From positions 12,501 through 58,108 of the forward strand of contig RPFO01000915.1 in NCBI GenBank assembly GCA_009746045.1: DNA of 45,608 nt, read 5' to 3'. Shown in pieces: positions 11,139 to 21,358 of this stretch (the stretch's first letter is position 1; every line of letters starts with the position of its first letter). This DNA comes from Mesostigma viride (Eukaryota; Streptophyta; Mesostigmatophyceae; Mesostigmatales; Mesostigmataceae). Below the pieces are notes generated by a model. That model was given only the letters and a program-made list of their open reading frames with translations, ran no database searches and was not told where the DNA came from. The position numbers and the translations under genes are program-made.

Positions 11139-11868
11139 ATGAATCTGGAGCCGCTGGGGCCGTGGTGGTCGCGGGGGTCGCGTGCCACGGTTTGTTGCCG
11201 ACAAGCAGCGGTTCCTCTCTCGTCGCAAGCGGTTGCACGACCTCACCTGGACGCTGGACGACGACCTGACCCCAGCTCAGCAGCAGCGGCGACGTGACCT
11301 GTGGCCTGAATACATCCGCGCCACAAGCAGGACCCCCAGAAGCCCAAGGTGTACTGGAGGGGCGGGGATCGACCTGATGATCAACCACAAGATGTGGGCA
11401 CCCCCAGCGGGCTAGAATAGCTAGTAGCCCTAGCTTGACTTCATTGGTAGTCACTGCCGCTATGGCAGCCATGCTTAGAGTGTTAATGCCTAGCTGTGCC
11501 ACCATATACCTAGTCACGTGCACGTACCTCTAACGCACGGTACAGAACCTGCCATAGCCATTGCTTAGTCCTTGTACAGCCATGCTACGTCCTGGCTTTG
11601 ATCAGATTACTTGCCCACGCTCCTTGTTATACCATGCTCACATGGGTCTTATTGCACCCACAGATTGCCGGATCGTTAGCGTGACCGTTTAGCTATAGCG
11701 CGCCCGAATGCAGCTGTGGCATGCCTTTGGCATGAAGGAGACTTAATTAATGAAGGAGACTGGGGGTCTCTGCCCTTTCTCCTGTTGTGCACACTCAGGG
11801 ATTAAAAGCACTTCGGTGCTCCGTGACTCCCCAACGGGAGCACGTGTTTAATTAATTAATAAATTAAT
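11139..11868 (+). mobile_element. ORF1 C-terminus with 3' UTR, hairpin and TTAA tail
   Basis: The plus strand reads [19 protein letters not shown] and [19 protein letters not shown], reaching a stop near 11415. A 3' UTR of about 420 bases follows directly (TCACGTGCACGTACC, GATTACTTGCCCACGCTCC, GCAGCTGTGGCATGCC), then the hairpin CTCCC-CAAC-GGGAG (11826-11840) and a TTAA-rich tail to 11868. The same 3' UTR occurs without ORF1 at 25765-26180. Again ORF1 is followed at once by the 3' UTR with no reverse transcriptase. Confidence 0.65.
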
Positions 11869-11869
11869 T

Positions 11870-12735
11870 GTGGCCGACGTAGATGGCCGCCCCCTTCAAG
11901 TACACCGGCTGCCCCGCCGTGGTCTGCCGGAGCTGGAGGTAGGTCGGCTATATCTCCCGTCGCCTTTGTTGCTGGGCCAGGGTCAAGTCGTCGTCCAAGG
12001 TGAAGGGACTCTTCTCGAGAAACAAAATCTTGTCCCAGGGGCTCTTAAAGATGAGAAGAAGCGGGGGCGCCCCTGCCTTACCCCGCGCGCGGGGAAGGCG
12101 GTGTGCGACTAGCTTAATGTCAACAAGAAGGCCCATGCGATCAAGGATTTTGCTCGGCAAACGCACGTGCAGGCTTCTCGGAATTCTCACCTGAAGTCCT
12201 CCATGTCGAAGTTCTTGACGATGACGCTAAGGCTGCGCTTGGCGAGCTCGGCCTCCTCGCGGAGGTCGAGCTTCTGCTGCTGGAGCTGTGCTGCAACGGC
12301 GGAGGTGGTGGAGGTGGTGTGTTGCTTAGGCATGTCCGCCCAGGTCTGGGTACGTGGGCGGAGCGCAGCTAGCGCCAGCCGCGGGCCAGCGAGGGCTGGC
12401 TTGGCGGCAATGTCCTTCACCGCCTGGGCGGTGAGGCCTGCGGTGTTTTGCAGGACCTCGATGGCTTTGTCCTTGAGGCGCTGGTCGATGTCGCGGAGCT
12501 GGGCGGTGATGGCGTTGGAGGTGGGGGTGGTGGCGGTGGAGGAGGCGAGGAGGGCGAAGGTGGTGGTGGAGATGGTGGAGAGGAACTTGGGGAGCTCGGC
12601 AGGCAGCGTGCTGCCCATGGCCGCCACATCTGAAGCGAGGGGGGCCACGTGCTGCTCAAGGGCCTCCTTAAGGAGTGAGCGGATGTCCAGAGGATCGGTC
12701 AAGGTGGTGGTGAGGGGCTGGGGGGGCCAGAGCTC
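11870..12735 (-). pseudogene. ORF1 copy, truncated at both ends
   Basis: A minus-strand ORF1: PLDIRSLLKEALEQHVAPL, coiled coil QLRDIDQRLKDKAIEVLQN, DLREEAELAKRSLSVIVKN, then after a frame break DRMGLLVDIKLVAHRLPRA and TLDDDLTLAQQQRRR. The 3' part stops at 11870 against the tail of the neighbouring element. At the N-terminal side the coding sequence stops at the SLEELWPP motif and runs into the 9-bp minisatellite. Confidence 0.65.
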
Positions 12736-12747
12736 CTCTAAGGAGCG

Positions 12748-13238
12748 TGCGAGGGAGAAGAGGGAGAAGAGGGAGACGAGGGAGAAGAGGGAGAAGAGGG
12801 AGAAGAGGGAGAAGAGGGAGAAGAGGGAGAAGAGGGAGAAGAGGGAGAAGAGGGAGAAGAGGGAGAAGAGGGAGAAGAGCCCTGGAGAAGAGGGAGAAGA
12901 GGGAGAAGAGGGAGAAGAGGGGAAGAGGGAGAAGAGGGAGAAGAGGGAGAAGAGGGAGAAGAGGGAGAAGAGGGAGAAGAGGGAGAAGAGGGAGAAGAGG
13001 GAGAAGAGGGAGAAGAGGGAGAAGAGGGAGAAGAGGGAGAAGAGGGAGAAGAGGGAGAAGAGGGAGAAGAGGGAGAAGAGGGAGAAGAGGGAGAAGAGGG
13101 AGAAGAGGGAGAAGAGGGAGAAGAGGGAGAAGAGGGAGAAGAGGGAGAAGAGCCCTGAGAAGAGGGAGAAGAGGGAGAAGAGGGAGAAGAGAGAGAAGAG
13201 GGAGAAGAGGGAGAAGAGGGAGAAGAGGGAGAAGAGGG
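12748..13238. repeat. 9-bp minisatellite (GAGGGAGAA)n
   Basis: About 54 copies of GAGGGAGAA, with two GAGCCCTGA-like variants (12879 and 13151) and a few single-base variants. It starts exactly where the adjacent ORF1 would encode its FSLLGRSLEE segment, whose minus-strand DNA contains CTTTTCTCCCTCCTC, so the array probably grew from that coding sequence. Confidence 0.95.
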
Positions 13239-13254
13239 TACAGGTCTGATTGCA

Positions 13255-13300
13255 TGCACCTTAATCCATCCATCGGGGAGCACGAGTTTTACTTAATTAT
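13255..13300 (+). mobile_element. Damaged LINE 3' tail
   Basis: A remnant of the CATCCATCGGGG...GGAGCACGAG 3' end with one hairpin arm missing, followed by a TTACTTAATTAT tail. It forms the insertion site of the next element. Confidence 0.5.
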
Positions 13301-15292
13301 TTAACTCGCGTTATTTCATAACGCAATTTTTTGCGTTGTGAGGTTATAACGCAAAAAATTGCGTTGTTAACATGGGGTTCAAACAACTATTTCCCAATAG
13401 TTTCCGGGTCAAAGTAGTAGTTTCCAAAGAAGTTTACAACCCTAAGATCCTGTAAAAAAATACCTAGGGGCATCGGACAAGAATGCCAGAATCTAACTAA
13501 CAAGATGTACACCACCAAAGTTAGGGTACTTCATGAGGACGACGACGGCGATGGCGGACAGATCATGTGCGTATTTTCAACCGTAGTACGCAATTATCGC
13601 GTGCCCGCGACCTACGGAAGTGACATCGTGGCTTTATTTTCGATAATTTCGAGGCCTGATATGTTATGGCTGGTTAGATGCGCAGGTTTGGGATCTGTAT
13701 AGGGCTTTCATGGCCTTGTTCTGGCGCTAAGAGCTCGTATCGACCTCCAGGGCCAAGTAGATATCTGCCGGCATTTTACTTCCACTATTATCAACGGACT
13801 TCTAATTTATATTTGCTGAAATGATATCGTAAGTCAATGTGTGGGGTAAATCGCAAGGATCGTGCTGCTCGGATCAACAATGTGGGAACGGCGTCAGGTC
13901 TGTTCGCCGGTGGGTTGCGCCTGCACGGGGCAGAGCGGAGATCGCTTGCCAACTGTGGGTCTATGACGTGGAACTTAGTGCCACAGCGTGTCACATACTC
14001 AGTTACGTCTAATCCATCTGTTTCTCGTCTTGTTCTTGCAGCAACGCTTCCTTCTCTGGCCACCTTTGTGGGAAGAAGCACGCTCAGGTCACACGTTTTA
14101 GAGCTGCTGACAGTCTGGTGCAGGCAAGCAACTGTTGTCTAGTTACACGTGGGAAATAGCTTTTTTACATGAAGTGCTTTTGTTTCTATGCCCATTTCCC
14201 ACCATAAAGGGGCGTTTCTGTGCAAGGTTTGCGCCATATTGATTATTCTTCTCGGTATGCACGGTGCGCAGATTGCCACCAAATGTTACCATTTCTTTTG
14301 CCAATAGCTTACCACCATAGGGGTAAGAAATAGCTGGCAGTGCACGTTCTGGTTTACACCAATGCTTTTGTGCTTTCCGTGCATGTTTTTTTAACACAGA
14401 AAATGCCTTCCCCGTGTGTGCCTTCCTTGCGTCTCTAAGCCTACCACCCCCCAACCTTTTGCTTGTCCATGCACATATCATACTGCATATATATATTAAA
14501 AATATAATTACTTACAGCAGAGTGAAATCACTCAAACCAAAGCAAACGCCCAGCTATAAACCTATATACAGAGCCATGTCAAAGCTCTATACTACGATAA
14601 GACCAATGGAAACGCCTAACGGGAGGAACCTAATAGCCCTGCTGCACCGCAAAATCAGCCCGCGTACGGCGGAGCATGATGTCAGCCATGGCCCGAGTCA
14701 GCGCCACCGACAGGCGCTGACGCCAATATGACTGCATATATATACTGCCTTTGTGTCATATTAGTGTGCAGATGTCATCTAGCATTGGCACGTTACGTTT
14801 CCCCGCTGCTATGTCATCCCCTAAGAAACCGCTATCAAGGTTTTGCCCCTATGAAGGCACTTTGGGGATGGTAGGCTTGAAGCTCACTGCATGCCTGGAG
14901 TGCTATGGCGTTGTAGCGTTATATCTTTGAAGGTGTGGGGAAAATAGCTACACTGCTTATTTGGGTCTGACCTTGACGTGGGAGACTCCACATCAGTTGA
15001 CTATAACCCAAAAAAATTGGGCTTTGCATTGCATGACCCATGTTCCTTGCAGCCTCTTGGCTACATGAGGGGGTCTTAGTTTACAAGACCCATGTGACTT
15101 CAAGTTACAATTTCACATAGCCAGGCTGAGAATTACATGCCAAGACCATATACCACATTTTTTTATATATCTCAGAGAATTCATAACTGGCCTCAGATAC
15201 CCCATATCATGCTTGCTTCATTAGATGTGTTTAATTGAAATAAAGTGTTATAACGCAAAAAATTGCGTTATAATTGTGCTAACGCGAGTTAA
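13301..15292. mobile_element. TTAA-flanked element with terminal inverted repeats
   Basis: The left end TTAACTCGCGTTA (13301-13313) is the exact inverse of TAACGCGAGTTAA at 15280-15292. Just inside both ends is an inner palindromic motif ATAACGCAA...TTGCGTT (13318-13380 and 15249-15272). If the outer TTAA is a target-site duplication, the tips are CTCGCGTTA. TTAA targeting is typical of piggyBac-type transposons, but the tips are not the usual CCY and no transposase was found inside, so this is best called a non-autonomous DNA element of unassigned family. It sits in the TTAA tail of a LINE remnant. Confidence 0.6.
14482..14744 (-). mobile_element. 5'-truncated LINE 3' end with 14-bp target-site duplication
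   Basis: ACTGCATATATATA occurs at 14482-14495 and again at 14731-14744. Between them (14496-14730), on the minus strand, is a copy of the last 240 bases of the LINE seen on the plus strand at about 9155-9390, including its hairpin and TGCTGTAAGTAATTAT end. This is a textbook target-primed insertion nested inside the TTAA-flanked element. Confidence 0.85.
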
Positions 15293-15295
15293 TGA

Positions 15296-15430
15296 ATAGT
15301 TGTCTCACTTAAAATCATACGTTGTCTCATTAATACCATTGTCTCATTCGGCATGAGCTAACCCCTAGCATTATGTTAGAATTTAAACAACTAGTTAGCA
15401 TGTTCACAAAACATTAAGTGAGACAACTAT
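15296..15430. mobile_element. 135-bp MITE
   Basis: ATAGTTGTCTCACTTAA at 15296-15312 is perfectly complementary to 15414-15430. If TA is the target duplication, the tips are GTTGTCTCACTTAA. Internal GTTGTCTCATT copies occur near 15321 and 15340. It is too small to code. Confidence 0.75.
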
Positions 15431-15834
15431 TATCTACGGGCCCATGATCTGCAAGAGCAACGCCAGCCACACACACTTAGGACAGAGTAGTCAGTTGTCA
15501 CCTGAAAAGAGTTCCAGCTGCTTTGCTTGAACTCGCGTGCTGCGCTATATGGGACCTTGCCTCTTTGGTGTACCTGTCTATCAAGGAGACAACCAGCGCA
15601 GGCCAGAAATCAGGAGAATCCGGACCATGGTAGCTCTGGTCTATGTATCAAGCTTTTATGCCACCACGATTTCCATCTTCAGAAATGACCAAGTGTGGTG
15701 TCTATATGGCCTGCATTATACTCACACTGTTGTCAGCAACTGGCTTCTATTGTAACATTCCATCAACGTCCAAGGTCTCGCATGCCCAATTAGCACTTGC
15801 CCCCCATCTGGATGATCTTCCCACCCAAACGGCT

Positions 15835-15946
15835 ACCCCAGCCAAACGGCTTCCCCAGCCAAACGGCTTCCCCAGCCAAACGGCTTTCCCAGCCAAACGG
15901 TTTCCCCAGCCAAACGGCTTCCCCAGCAAAATGGCATTCCCAGCCA
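15835..15946 (+). repeat. 17-bp minisatellite
   Basis: About six to seven copies of AGCCAAACGGCTTCCCC, decaying at both ends (AAAATGGC at 15929). Confidence 0.9.
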
Positions 15947-16801
15947 GTGACAGAAGGTGGAATACAGCAGGAAGGCGCATCTGGCACCCAAGCATCTCTA
16001 CCGTCTCCGCGCCCCCCTGCACACATCAGCAGGGACACACACACACAGAATTTAGCCGGGGGGGGAAGAAGGGCCACGGATGGAACCAAGCATCAAGTGC
16101 AGCACATCAATGAGACAACCAGCGCAGGCCAGCATGCTGGAGAGTTCGGACCATGGTAGGTAGAGCCTGCTGTTATCTTATCCGCATTTGTGGGCTCAGC
16201 ACTATGGAAACTGATGGAACATGTGGACATGTGTAGCTGTGTACATAAAAAATCATGGCAGGCTAACCTTCAGAGCGAGACTTTGACTGTTCAGCTATAA
16301 ACCAACCTGTGTGAACAGTGTGTTTATTCCTAGTGGCCAGGAGAGTCAAGTTGCAAGCACCACTGCTACGATCGCTCTCCTGCCATTTGTACAAGGAATC
16401 ACCCTAACTGGAAATTCCCTTCATATAATACGAGAAATCACCCTCAATGGAGCTACCAACGATAGGCAATGTCAGTCATTACGTTAGCCGTGCTTCCAAA
16501 CGTTCAAAGCTGAACACACTGCAAATACATACATCGAATCATGTCTGCAACAGGCGGCGTGAATCAACATTCCGCGGCACAGAAAGAACACCCAAAAGAA
16601 ATGGCATGCGTCGATGACTGGAAAAAAAAATTCAGTGCAGCATGTATTTGGAAAACCAGCGCACGAGCAAATCATGCTCCTGACCCCTCCTACCCTCACT
16701 AAGAAGGCGGGCCATGCTTGCAAGGAAAATACATGAAAGGAAATTCTCTTTTCCTTTGGCAGCATTTCTTACAGCAAGTCTTACCCTGTCAGAAACAGCT
16801 G

Positions 16802-17121
<320 letters not shown>

Positions 17122-17429
17122 AGGCTATCCAAAAAGACGGATGGACACGAAGAGGCCGACCTGACCGTGTGGCACTGCTGCCTGGCAAGTATACACAAAA
17201 CAAACAGCTCAGCAGCCCATAAGAAACAAGGTGCAGCCTCTCCCTTCCACAATATGGTACCAAATTTGTGGTACTTTGGACCCTGCCTACATGTCCTGTT
17301 CGAAGCACGCAATGGCCATGTCCCCGCAGAGGCCCTATTGGACTTGATGAAGCCATACTACAGATCGATCAAAATGACACGAGTTTTTCTGACCAGCTAA
17401 AAGAGAACCCAGACAGATTGATAATGCTG

Positions 17430-19689
17430 TCAAGCGTCATCGCACCAGCGGCGCCGCACATACCCAGCACGCAGCGGCCCTTTGCTGAAGGCCCAGTCGA
17501 CCGCGATGGGCAGCCCCAGCAGCTCCGTCTTGTTCAGCCCATGGATTGCGTCCTGCGCGTTCTGCTTGGTCTCGTACTCCACGAGCGCATAGCCCTGGGC
17601 GGGGGGGGGGGGGGGGGGGGGGGGGGGAGATGAGCAGCATCGCAAAGGCAGGGGCAGGGGAAATCAGGCAGGGAGGTAGGCACACAGTCAGTCAGTCAGT
17701 CGGTAAGGAAGAAGGAAGGAAGGAAGGAAGGCAAGCCGGCAGGTGCAGAGGTAGGAAGGCATGTCGGCAGGCACAGAGGCAGGAAGGCACGTCGGCAGGC
17801 ACAGAGGCATGAAGGCACGTCGGCAGGCACAGAGGCAGGAAGGCACGTCGGCAGGCACAGAGGCAGGAAGGCACGTCGGCAGGCACAGAGGCAGGAAGGC
17901 ACGTCGGCAGGCACAGAGGCAGGAACGTATGTCGGCAGGCACAGAGGCAGGAATGCACATCGGAAGGGACAGAGGCAGGAAGGCATGTCGGCAGGCACAT
18001 AGGGAGGAAGCCATGTCGGCAGGTACAGAGGCAGGAAGGCATGTCGGTGGGCACGGAAGGCCAGAGACAGGAGCGGGTCAGATGACAGCAGCGGGGAAAG
18101 GTGGTGGGTGGGGGGCCGGCTTCAACTGGTCAGCCAAGAGAGCTGTCCCGAGGAGACTTCGTCTTCCGAGCCGTCTCCCAGGACGCCCAAAACTGGAAGA
18201 GATAGACCAAGCAGACACCGGGCCGAGGGGCCCACGTGCCGCGCGAACGGGTGTCATCGCAGGGAGACCATTATCTATATGGGCACGTGTGGCGACGCAG
18301 CTGTTGGTGAAAATGCTACCCATGCAACCATCCCAATCATGGTGGTGCCACAGAAACTAGAAAACAGGATCGGTAACCGTATTGTACGGCCACTAGTTGT
18401 ACTTGTCAGTAGCCATGTGCTGTACGCGTTATACCGAACCGCAGCCCAGCCACTTACAGGTTGCCTTGCAAAGAGCGCCCATAGGGCCACAAAAGGTGAG
18501 CGGGCAACCGGGGCTACAGGCATCCATGCGCTAACATAACGGGCCATGGTGAAACCTATGAATAAAGCTCGCTTGGCTAAACAAAATTGAGGTGCAATTA
18601 GACTTTGCGCATCGCGCAGAGCGGCCAGGGCTGACATGCAGGAAGCTGGGATGAGGGGAAGGAAGAAACCAGCGGTGGCGTTTGCGCGTGGGCGAGAGTG
18701 ATACTGACTGACAGGAAAGAAGGGGCAGGGGGGAAGTGGGAAAAGGGAGAAAGGGAGAAACCAGGGGTGTGGGGGGGGGAGAAAGAAGGGAAAAGATAGG
18801 GAATTGGGGTGGTGGAGAAAGAAGGGAAAAGATAGGGAATTGGGGGTGGTGGAGAAAGAAGGGAAAAGATAGGGAATTGGGAGTGGGGGAGAAAGAAGGG
18901 AAAAGATAGGGAATTGGGGGTGGGGATGTCGGGTGCGAGGAGTGTGGGGGGGGGCGCATCTTCCGCACACATAGACCTACCTTGACGAAACCGGTCCGCC
19001 GGTCCAGGTTCAGATGGATATTTCTGACATCCCCGTAATGTCCAAAAGCCTCGTGAATGTCATCCTCCTGCGCCTCCTCATGCACGCCCGTGGCCATGAC
19101 GATCCATCCTTCCACCGCTGCACGATGGTAGCGTGTACAGCGGGAAAAATAAGGAATTGGCACGAACATTTTTAGGCGACAAGGACGCGGCGGTTGCGAC
19201 ATGCTGCAATCGTCTAGATGCATGGCGGTGCGTGGATGTGCTGGGTGATGTTCAGCCTAGCGAAGCGAGCGCGTCTGGCAAGCGTAGGATAACGTAATAA
19301 ACGTCCCAGATAAAGGAATTCCAAAAGTGTACGAGTCAAAATATTTCCTGGCATCCGTAGGAAACCCAATTGTGCCAGCGCCCCGATAGTCCCACCGTAA
19401 GAAAATCTTTGTCACAGGAGACACGATATCAGGAATGCCCGACACTGACCCATACCCTCTTTGCCAGGTCTAACGTACATCGTTGCGGCCCTGGACCAGA
19501 CTCTGGCTCGAGGGATTCAAATCCTTGACCACCGTAGCGATCCCCGCCATCTACTTCCATCTTATCCGCATGCCCCCGTCCTTTTTGCTTCCTTGCAGTA
19601 ATGGTAGACCGCAGCCTTGGCGCGGGCGGTGCCTGGGTTTCTCCCTCCTCAAGACCTGGGTCCTCGTCCATTGCGACCGGAGCGCTCAT
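17430..19689 (-). CDS. RBM8A: RNA-binding protein 8A / Y14, exon junction complex core
   Basis: Three exons join in phase: 19689-19479, 19117-18981 and 17594-17430, giving 170 residues. The N-terminus ([19 protein letters not shown]) is acidic; then ESGPGPQR leads into [19 protein letters not shown], closely matching animal Y14 (GPQRSVEGW, TGVHEEA). The RRM follows: RNP2 is WIVMATGV, then [11 protein letters not shown], and RNP1 VKGYALVEY spans the second intron. It ends with [13 protein letters not shown]14 pairs with Mago nashi and clamps eIF4A3 on spliced mRNA, marking exon junctions in the nucleus for export and nonsense-mediated decay. The tail is short ([14 protein letters not shown]); animal Y14 ends in an RS-rich tail that is not visible here, so either the alga lacks it or a small last exon was missed. 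A C27 tract (minus strand) lies next to the last acceptor. Confidence 0.93.
17601..17627. repeat. G27 homopolymer next to an RBM8A acceptor
   Basis: An uninterrupted G run; on the coding (minus) strand it is a C tract ending three bases before the acceptor CAG, so it serves as the polypyrimidine tract. Confidence 0.95.
17734..18058 (-). repeat. 28-bp minisatellite in RBM8A intron 2
   Basis: About 11 copies of a 28-bp unit containing GTCGGCAGGCACAGAGGCAG then GAAGGCAC, with variants at the ends. Confidence 0.93.
18775..18925 (-). repeat. About 37-bp tandem repeat in RBM8A intron 2
   Basis: Four copies of GAGAAAGAAGGGAAAAGATA followed by GGGAATTGGGGGTGGTG, ending just before exon 2. Confidence 0.9.
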
Positions 19690-21340
19690 GGCTAATCAAG
19701 TGTGCGAAATCTGGTTAAATCCAACAAAAGCCAGCAACGTCAACTGCACACCGGCACAGAAAGCTCTGCACCCGGACAAGGAAATGAATCTCAGATGGCG
19801 CGCAAAAGAATCTCAGAAGACTACCCCACAACCTTTTAATAAAAGTTCCGTATGTGCCAGCTTCGCATCCGCGCAGCAGGAAAATAAACGTGCTGCAAGA
19901 CTGCACGGACGTCACGGTGAGCGTGCCGGGCAGAAAGCGAATGATATTCTCCGAGCATGCAAACTCGATGCAAGTCCCCCCGAAAACGCGCGCCATGCCT
20001 TGCCGCGCCAGTCTAGTTTCGCCAACCCAGGCCAAAACCCGCATTAACCCAGGAGGGTAAACATCACCCACGTAAGTCGGCTGAGGGTCGAGGGACTCTG
20101 TCGAAGTACTGCAACGACACTGGAATCAAGCAGCGACCACTAGGAAACCAGCAAACCTCGTACAGAAGCCGGCGGCAGTTTTCTATTCGTAACGGAAGAC
20201 GTCAGTAAGTTTAAAGTTATTGTGGTTTTCCATCCCGGAGCTGGCAGCATCAGTGCGGACTGTGCGCTGCCGCGCGTGGCGCCTGTTCCGGCCAACGGAT
20301 CAGCGCACCAGTAATTGCAGGAAGACACGCGGCCCGCGGGAAATCAATAGAACTAGCTGGACCGGCAGCCGGGGGGAACGATTGTCGACAACACGAACGG
20401 TACCTGTCTGATGTCTCGATCCATGATTGTCTCGATGGTCAATAATTGTGAATAATGTCCCTATAAGTCACACGTGACGTGAATATAGCTATATATCCCA
20501 CGCGCACGAAGTACTGTAATAAGTGACAAATTTTACTACCGGAAAGAAGCTGAGACGTACTTGTAATTTTTGCAGGAACAATTGCGCATGAAGATTCTGC
20601 AAGAAGGCATTTCCACAATTGGCTGCTGCCAGGGAAGGCCTTCTTGCTGCACATATCTCTCTTCGTAAAAATTAAACTTCGTAAAATAACTTGCAGATAA
20701 GCGGCCTCGAGTGGCTCGTCATTCCCGCTATCGCAGTAAACTTCATCGATAAGTGTCGCCTGGTGCTGCAGCTGCTGTTGTGCTCTCATTGGTTGGAGCA
20801 AAAAGCGCCGCCTGTACTGAACGTAGCTACTCCTTCGGTGCGTAGTCACCCTAGTGACGGACATTGCGATCATTACAATGTATGGAGGAACAGCTGGGGC
20901 TGGATTACACCACTGCTCCAGTATTTCATACGGTTCTCCATATGCGGCTACCTGCCGGAGACGTGCCGATACCCGTGCGGTTAGCCGCATTGATCCACTG
21001 CAAAATTTGCGTTTGGACGTACAGGGCGCGACCTGCCGTCGCCAATCAGTCCCGACCAGGTATCGCGCGAGAAAGGCGTGCCTGCCTGACATCTCCTTGC
21101 CCTAAACGCTGGCTGCTGTCTTTACTTGCAAGATTACACCGCGCCGCTCCATGCGTACATCCTCCTGCGTAGTACAGCCCGCGCGACGATGGCAATGCAT
21201 CATTTCCTGCTCCTTGATCTCTATGCATTGAAAGGGGCTGCCGCATCGTGACATTGCCACGGCTGTTTAATTCCATGCTACAAGCATGCCAGTGCGATCC
21301 CTGAAAGTAATTTGACCAAGGGTCCTGAACCCTCGCCTGC
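19690..21340. other. Divergent intergenic region between RBM8A and the acetyltransferase gene
   Basis: Both flanking genes point away from this segment, so it should hold both promoters. No clear TATA box or gene was identified. A 217-codon open frame on the minus strand (20439-21092) lacks protein-like character. Confidence 0.4.
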
Positions 21341-21358
21341 TGCTATGATGCTGACCTG

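Noticed and set aside
9936-11523. Very long open frames (300-430 codons) with IHPS, RPSV, WMDG or RTDG repeats
   Set aside because: They are the translation of a 4-bp tandem array, open in many frames at once, with no non-repeat coding core apart from ORF1 debris at the edges.
12167-13304. Long frames of KREKRE, LLPLLP, SSPSSP or RGRRGR repeats
   Set aside because: Translation of the 9-bp minisatellite, open on both strands; only the ORF1 part on the minus strand is protein-like.
20439-21092. 217-codon minus-strand frame
   Set aside because: No motif or protein-like pattern, no conserved start context, and it lies in the expected promoter region of two divergent genes.
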